The position numbers were made by a program, and so were the translations under genes. 35,790 bases of DNA, taken from positions 1 through 35,790 of the forward strand of contig CALWHB010000017.1 of the NCBI GenBank assembly GCA_944380275.1, given 5' to 3'. Position 1 is the first letter of the stretch. Each line of letters starts with the position of its first letter. Source of the DNA: an uncultured Christensenellaceae bacterium (GTDB taxonomy: Bacteria; Bacillota; Clostridia; Christensenellales; UBA3700). This document shows positions 32,582 to 35,790 of the stretch, in pieces. The notes under the pieces are model-generated. The model did not search any database. It was not told where the DNA came from and was given only the letters and a program-made list of their open reading frames with translations.

Positions 32582-33442
32582 ATGAAAAAGAAATTTGTTT
32601 TGCTTACGGTTGTCGCTATCGTCGCAGCTCTGTCTTTGAGCGTTGCACTCGCCGGCTGCACTACCGTAGATATGTCAAAAGCAGGTCCCGAAGAAATTAA
32701 GGCTTACGGCAAACTCGTGGTTGCCACTTCCCCCGACTTTCCCCCGTTTGAAAGCCTCGACGACGCAGGCAATATCATCGGCTGGGATATCGACGTTGCA
32801 AAAGCTCTTGCAGAAAAATTGGGCGTAGAACTTGAAATCCGTTCAATGGAATTCGACGCCGTTCTCTCAAGCGTTGCCGCAGGCAAAGTTCACATGGGTA
32901 TGGCAGGCATAAGCAATACCGCTAAGCGCGACGAAAGCGTAGATTTCAGCATGAACGTATTCGACAGCTCTCAGATGATTATCGTCAGAGCGGACAACAC
33001 GTCTATCAACGGTCCTATGGACCTCGCAGGTAAAACCGTTGCTGTTCAGTCCGGCACCATCGGCAACTGGCTCGCGGATATGGATGAGGATTACGCTTAT
33101 GAAACAAACGATGCAGACGAAACGGTCGCTATTCTGGGACAGCCCGCAACCGTTACAAAGCTGAGCAGCGGTATGATGGCTATCCAGCAGGTAAAGAACG
33201 GTCAGGCTGACGCCGTTATCCTGGACAAGCTGCCTGCGCAGACTATCGTTGAAAGCCTCAATAAAGAAGGCGGCGCACAGCTCAAAATCCTTGAAACCAG
33301 CGTTTACGACGACGCTTACGCGTTCGCTATCGGCGAAGGAAACTCTTCTCTCAAAGCATGGATAGACCAGGCTCTCGCAGAACTGGAAAAAGACGGAATA
33401 ATTGACGAACTCAACGCTAAGTGGTTCGGTTCTGAAGAATAA
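32582..33442 (+). CDS. Amino acid ABC transporter substrate-binding lipoprotein
   Basis: This 286-residue protein has a signal peptide and lipobox (LAGC, Cys26). It is a family-3 solute-binding protein: LVVATSPDFPPFESLDDAGNIIGWDIDVAKALAEKLG, the MEFDAVLSSVAAGKVHMGMAGISNTAKRDESVDFS region and a C-terminal LAELEKDGIIDELNAKWFG. It captures a polar or basic amino acid outside the membrane and delivers it to the permease encoded next. TAAGGAG precedes the ATG at 32582. The ligand cannot be read directly; the ArgR-like boxes upstream point to arginine or a related basic amino acid. Confidence 0.95.
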   Translation: MKKKFVLLTVVAIVAALSLSVALAGCTTVDMSKAGPEEIKAYGKLVVATSPDFPPFESLDDAGNIIGWDIDVAKALAEKLGVELEIRSMEFDAVLSSVAAGKVHMGMAGISNTAKRDESVDFSMNVFDSSQMIIVRADNTSINGPMDLAGKTVAVQSGTIGNWLADMDEDYAYETNDADETVAILGQPATVTKLSSGMMAIQQVKNGQADAVILDKLPAQTIVESLNKEGGAQLKILETSVYDDAYAFAIGEGNSSLKAWIDQALAELEKDGIIDELNAKWFGSEE

Positions 33443-33463
33443 TTTTTCTTATAACGATTCATG

Positions 33464-33495
33464 CGCCCGCCCCTGCACATACGCTCGGACGGGCG
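33464..33495 (+). promoter_or_regulatory. Intercistronic hairpin between binding protein and permease genes
   Basis: CGCCCG and CGGGCG arms are separated by 20 nt and not followed by a T-run. It could trim downstream expression or protect the 3' end of the upstream mRNA, so that more binding protein is made than permease. The permease ribosome site AAAGG follows directly. Confidence 0.5.
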
Positions 33496-33507
33496 TAAAA
33501 GGTATTT

Positions 33508-34203
33508 ATGAAACTCGACTTAAGCATAATTTTCAACGCCAAAACCTTTTCGATGCTCCTTGAGGCTTACGGCTGGACTATTTTTATAACCGTTTTTGCG
33601 TTGATTATAGGTATTATCCTGGGCACAATTCTCGCGGTTTTCAGAGTGATTCCGCAGACAAACTTAATTGCCAAAGTTCTTAATAAGTTTGCCGGCGCGT
33701 ACGTATCGGTATTCCGCGGCACTCCGCTCATGGTGCAGCTGTTCATTTTCTCTTTCGTCATTTTCGCCAAAGTCGTGCTGGTCAACAACACGATAAGCGC
33801 GTATCTTATAGCCGTAATAGGTTTTGGTCTTAATTCTGCCGCTTACGTATCTGAAATCATCCGCGCAGGCATACTCAGCATTGACAAAGGTCAGATGGAG
33901 GCAGGACGCGCACTGGGGCTGTCTTACGGTCAGACTATGTGGAACGTTATTCTCCCCCAGGCGGCTAAAAACATAATCCCCCCGTTGGGCAACGAGGCGA
34001 TTTCTCTGGTAAAAGAAACTTCTGTCGCGCTTATCATAGGCGTAAACGAATTCTTTACCGCAATAAAACTGCTCACTTCAAGCACCTACAACGTGCTTAC
34101 CCCCTACCTCTTCGCCGCGGTAGTATATTATCTTACCGTCGCGATTATGGCTTTCGGACTGAGCAAACTGGAAAAGAGGCTGAGGAAAAGCGATGCAAGA
34201 TAA
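33508..34203 (+). CDS. Amino acid ABC transporter permease
   Basis: This 231-residue protein of the His/Glu/Gln/Arg/opine permease family has about five transmembrane helices. It carries the [13 protein letters not shown] motif near residues 71-83 and the EAA loop [33 protein letters not shown] (about 131-163) that contacts the ATPase. The length is typical. AAAGG lies before the ATG. The stop overlaps the ATPase start by 11 nt, so the two are co-translated. It probably acts as a homodimer since only one permease gene is present. Confidence 0.95.
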   Translation: MKLDLSIIFNAKTFSMLLEAYGWTIFITVFALIIGIILGTILAVFRVIPQTNLIAKVLNKFAGAYVSVFRGTPLMVQLFIFSFVIFAKVVLVNNTISAYLIAVIGFGLNSAAYVSEIIRAGILSIDKGQMEAGRALGLSYGQTMWNVILPQAAKNIIPPLGNEAISLVKETSVALIIGVNEFFTAIKLLTSSTYNVLTPYLFAAVVYYLTVAIMAFGLSKLEKRLRKSDAR

Positions 34204-35479
34204 CATAATCACAAAAAACGCAAAACCCGTTATAAGTACGCGCGGACTTGTAAAAAAGTTTAACGGCAAGACCGTTCTGCGCGGCATTGACGCAGACATA
34301 TACGAAGGAGAAAAGGTCGCGGTCATAGGACCCAGCGGCAGCGGCAAAAGCACTTTCCTGCGTTGTCTTAACCTGCTTGAAATACCGTTCTCCGGCACAA
34401 TCCTGTTCGGCGACGAAATAATCTTCGGCAGCGACTACTACGCACAGAAAGACAAGCTGAAGGAACTGAAAGCCGCAAGACGTCTTTACAAAAAAGGTTA
34501 CGACGACGAAACCGTAAAAAGCATAAGGCAGGAAATAAACGACCTCAAAACCCTTGAAAAATCTCTGAAAAAAGAACTCAAAGAACATAAAGCTCACGCA
34601 AAAATGCTCAAAGCGACGTCAAGCCGCGAAGGTGCGCTTGAAGACGCAGAGCAAACCGCAAAACTGATAACGACGGTGAGTGAAAAGATAGCGCAGACCA
34701 AATCTCTGATAAAAGCAGAAAAAGCCAAAGAAAAAGCGCGCAGAAAGCAGGTCAGAGAGCAGCTTGACGAAAACCTTCTTTCAAAAATGAGCGAAGATAT
34801 TTCTGCCCAGCTATGCGTTACGCTCAAATCCAAATCCAGACATAAAAAGTTTGTTTCCGAAATGGAAAAAACGATTGACGCTCACCGCCGTATGACGGGC
34901 ATGGTATTCCAGCACTTCAACCTGTTCGGAAATCTGAGCGTTATCGACAACATCACCCTTGCGCCGATAAAGACGGGCTTGCAAGAAGTAAAAGCAAAAA
35001 AACGCGCTCTTAGAGCCGCAGCGAGAAAGGGCGACGAAAACGCAAAATCGGAACTGGCAAAGCTCCCTCACAAACTGGAGATAATCGAAAACGCGCGCAA
35101 GCAGGCCTACGAACTTCTGGGAAAAGTCGGTCTTCAGGACAAAGCGGACGTCTACCCCGCCACGCTTTCAGGCGGTCAGAAACAGAGAATAGCCATAGTC
35201 CGCGCTCTTGCCATGAATCCTTCGATAATGCTATTTGACGAACCCACTTCCGCACTCGACCCTGAAATGGTGGGCGAAGTGTTGCAGGTCATCAAAAAGC
35301 TTGCCGACGACGGCATGACGATGGTGATAGTAACTCACGAAATGGGATTTGCGAGAGAAGTTGCGACCAGAGTGCTTTTTATCGACGAAGGCGTGATAAA
35401 AGAGGACGCTCCTCCGGCACAACTTTTCGGCAACCCGCAGAACGAAAGACTCAAAGAATTCTTATCCAAAGTTCTTTAA
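34193..35479 (+). CDS. Amino acid ABC transporter ATPase with two large helical insertions
   Basis: This 428-residue protein contains a complete GlnQ/HisP-type nucleotide-binding domain: Walker [10 protein letters not shown] (46-54), Q-loop [14 protein letters not shown] (Gln240), signature LSGGQKQR (325-332), Walker B IMLFDE (345-350) and His382. The family is normally about 240-250 residues. The excess comes from about 135-150 Lys/Glu/Ala-rich residues (about 82-231) between Walker A and the Q-loop, and about 32 more (about 265-300) after TLAPIKTG. Both are predicted alpha-helical or coiled-coil. All catalytic motifs are intact, so it should power the importer. GAGG precedes the ATG. The insertions share the codon use of the rest and contain no stops. 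Confidence 0.94.
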   Translation: MQDNIITKNAKPVISTRGLVKKFNGKTVLRGIDADIYEGEKVAVIGPSGSGKSTFLRCLNLLEIPFSGTILFGDEIIFGSDYYAQKDKLKELKAARRLYKKGYDDETVKSIRQEINDLKTLEKSLKKELKEHKAHAKMLKATSSREGALEDAEQTAKLITTVSEKIAQTKSLIKAEKAKEKARRKQVREQLDENLLSKMSEDISAQLCVTLKSKSRHKKFVSEMEKTIDAHRRMTGMVFQHFNLFGNLSVIDNITLAPIKTGLQEVKAKKRALRAAARKGDENAKSELAKLPHKLEIIENARKQAYELLGKVGLQDKADVYPATLSGGQKQRIAIVRALAMNPSIMLFDEPTSALDPEMVGEVLQVIKKLADDGMTMVIVTHEMGFAREVATRVLFIDEGVIKEDAPPAQLFGNPQNERLKEFLSKVL

Positions 35480-35514
35480 TGGATTTCTGAAATCAATATT
35501 ATTTGTAAACAAAA

Positions 35515-35542
35515 CAAGAGCCGCAGATTTAGCGGCTCTTTT
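35515..35542. terminator. Terminator of the ABC importer operon
   Basis: A 9 bp stem AAGAGCCGC/GCGGCTCTT with a 7 nt loop is followed by TTT. It also suits the convergent minus-strand gene at the right edge. Confidence 0.8.
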
Positions 35543-35562
35543 ACTTTCACTGTCTGACGGAG

Positions 35563-35790
35563 TCAATTTTTCTTGTTTTCTCCTCTCTTCTGAGAGAACA
35601 TCCATTTCTGCCAGTCATCCCGACGGTAAAACACTTTCATCATTTTATGTCCGCCCCTTGCGTATATATCCAGCTTTATATCGCATACGTCTTTCAGTAT
35701 TTTATAAAGTGCTATATCTTCGTCTGCGGAAACTACTTTATCGTCGATTGCATGCCCTGCCCAAATTCTCTCGTTCTTAAAGATATCCGG
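35563..35790 (-). CDS. C-terminal part of an unidentified gene, cut by the right edge
   Basis: The minus strand is open for 75 codons from the window edge to a TGA at 35563-35565. The visible sequence includes IWAGHAIDDKVVSADEDIALYKILKDVCDIKLDIYARGGHK, then MMKVFYRRDDWQKWMF and a basic tail. The composition is that of a real soluble protein, and a terminator follows within 25 nt. I do not recognise the family, and the start lies outside the window. Confidence 0.7.
   Translation of the reverse strand, partial: PDIFKNERIWAGHAIDDKVVSADEDIALYKILKDVCDIKLDIYARGGHKMMKVFYRRDDWQKWMFSQKRGENKKN

Noticed and set aside
1-35790. CRISPR array, prophage, insertion sequence, tRNA or rRNA
   Set aside because: Both strands were read for regular repeats, transposase or integrase motifs and cloverleaf signals; none was found in the gaps.

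Overview
The window looks like chromosome of an uncultivated Clostridia-type Firmicute. The support is a tRNA-Cys T-box leader in front of cysE-cysS, a FloA/NfeD operon, an ECF sigma factor with an RsgI-like membrane anti-sigma factor, Gram-positive lipoprotein signal peptides, strong AGGAGG ribosome binding sites and many near-consensus TTGACA-17-TATAAT promoters. Genus and order cannot be fixed from this sequence. I see no prophage, insertion sequence, CRISPR array, rRNA or tRNA. Almost every operon ends in a clear hairpin plus T-run.

Layout. 1-5.1 kb: a four-helix membrane protein, the ECF sigma/anti-sigma pair, a GNAT acetyltransferase, a convergent MmcQ/YjbR protein and an acidic lipoprotein. 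5.1-9.7 kb (minus strand): a lipoprotein of the endonuclease/exonuclease/phosphatase fold, a GPH-family sugar symporter and a MATE exporter. 9.8-13.3 kb (plus): a compact operon of a second GPH symporter, a metallophosphoesterase and a HAD phosphatase. 13.3-15.1 kb: two candidate overlapping mini-genes and a membrane-anchored XRE regulator. 15.3-18.6 kb (minus): an operon of a TetR regulator, a CrtI-like flavoprotein and a ferredoxin-containing NAD(P)H reductase. It is followed by an AraC regulator on the other strand, a broken BspA-like leucine-rich-repeat lipoprotein and an alkaline phosphatase. 22.0-24.5 kb (minus): T-box, cysE, cysS. 24.6-27.6 kb: a GH38 alpha-mannosidase. 27.7-32.3 kb (minus): a RimK-like ATP-grasp ligase, the nfeD-floA-membrane protein operon and an SDR oxidoreductase. 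32.5-35.5 kb (plus): a complete polar amino acid ABC importer (lipoprotein, permease, ATPase) preceded by ArgR-like boxes. The right edge cuts into a further minus-strand gene.

Functional picture. Carbohydrate use (two GPH symporters, GH38 mannosidase) sits with several phosphate-ester hydrolases (EEP lipoprotein, metallophosphoesterase, HAD phosphatase, alkaline phosphatase), which suits scavenging of glycans and phosphorylated organics. Cysteine biosynthesis and charging are jointly controlled by uncharged tRNA-Cys. The features most worth attention are: the ABC ATPase, which carries a charged helical insertion of about 135 residues between Walker A and the Q-loop plus a smaller second one; the ECF sigma factor paired with an RsgI-like protein that keeps the Asn-Pro motif but has an acidic ectodomain; the self-contained TetR/flavoprotein/ferredoxin-reductase redox operon; and two genes lacking a Shine-Dalgarno sequence whose promoters lie so close to the start codon that their mRNAs should be leaderless or nearly so.
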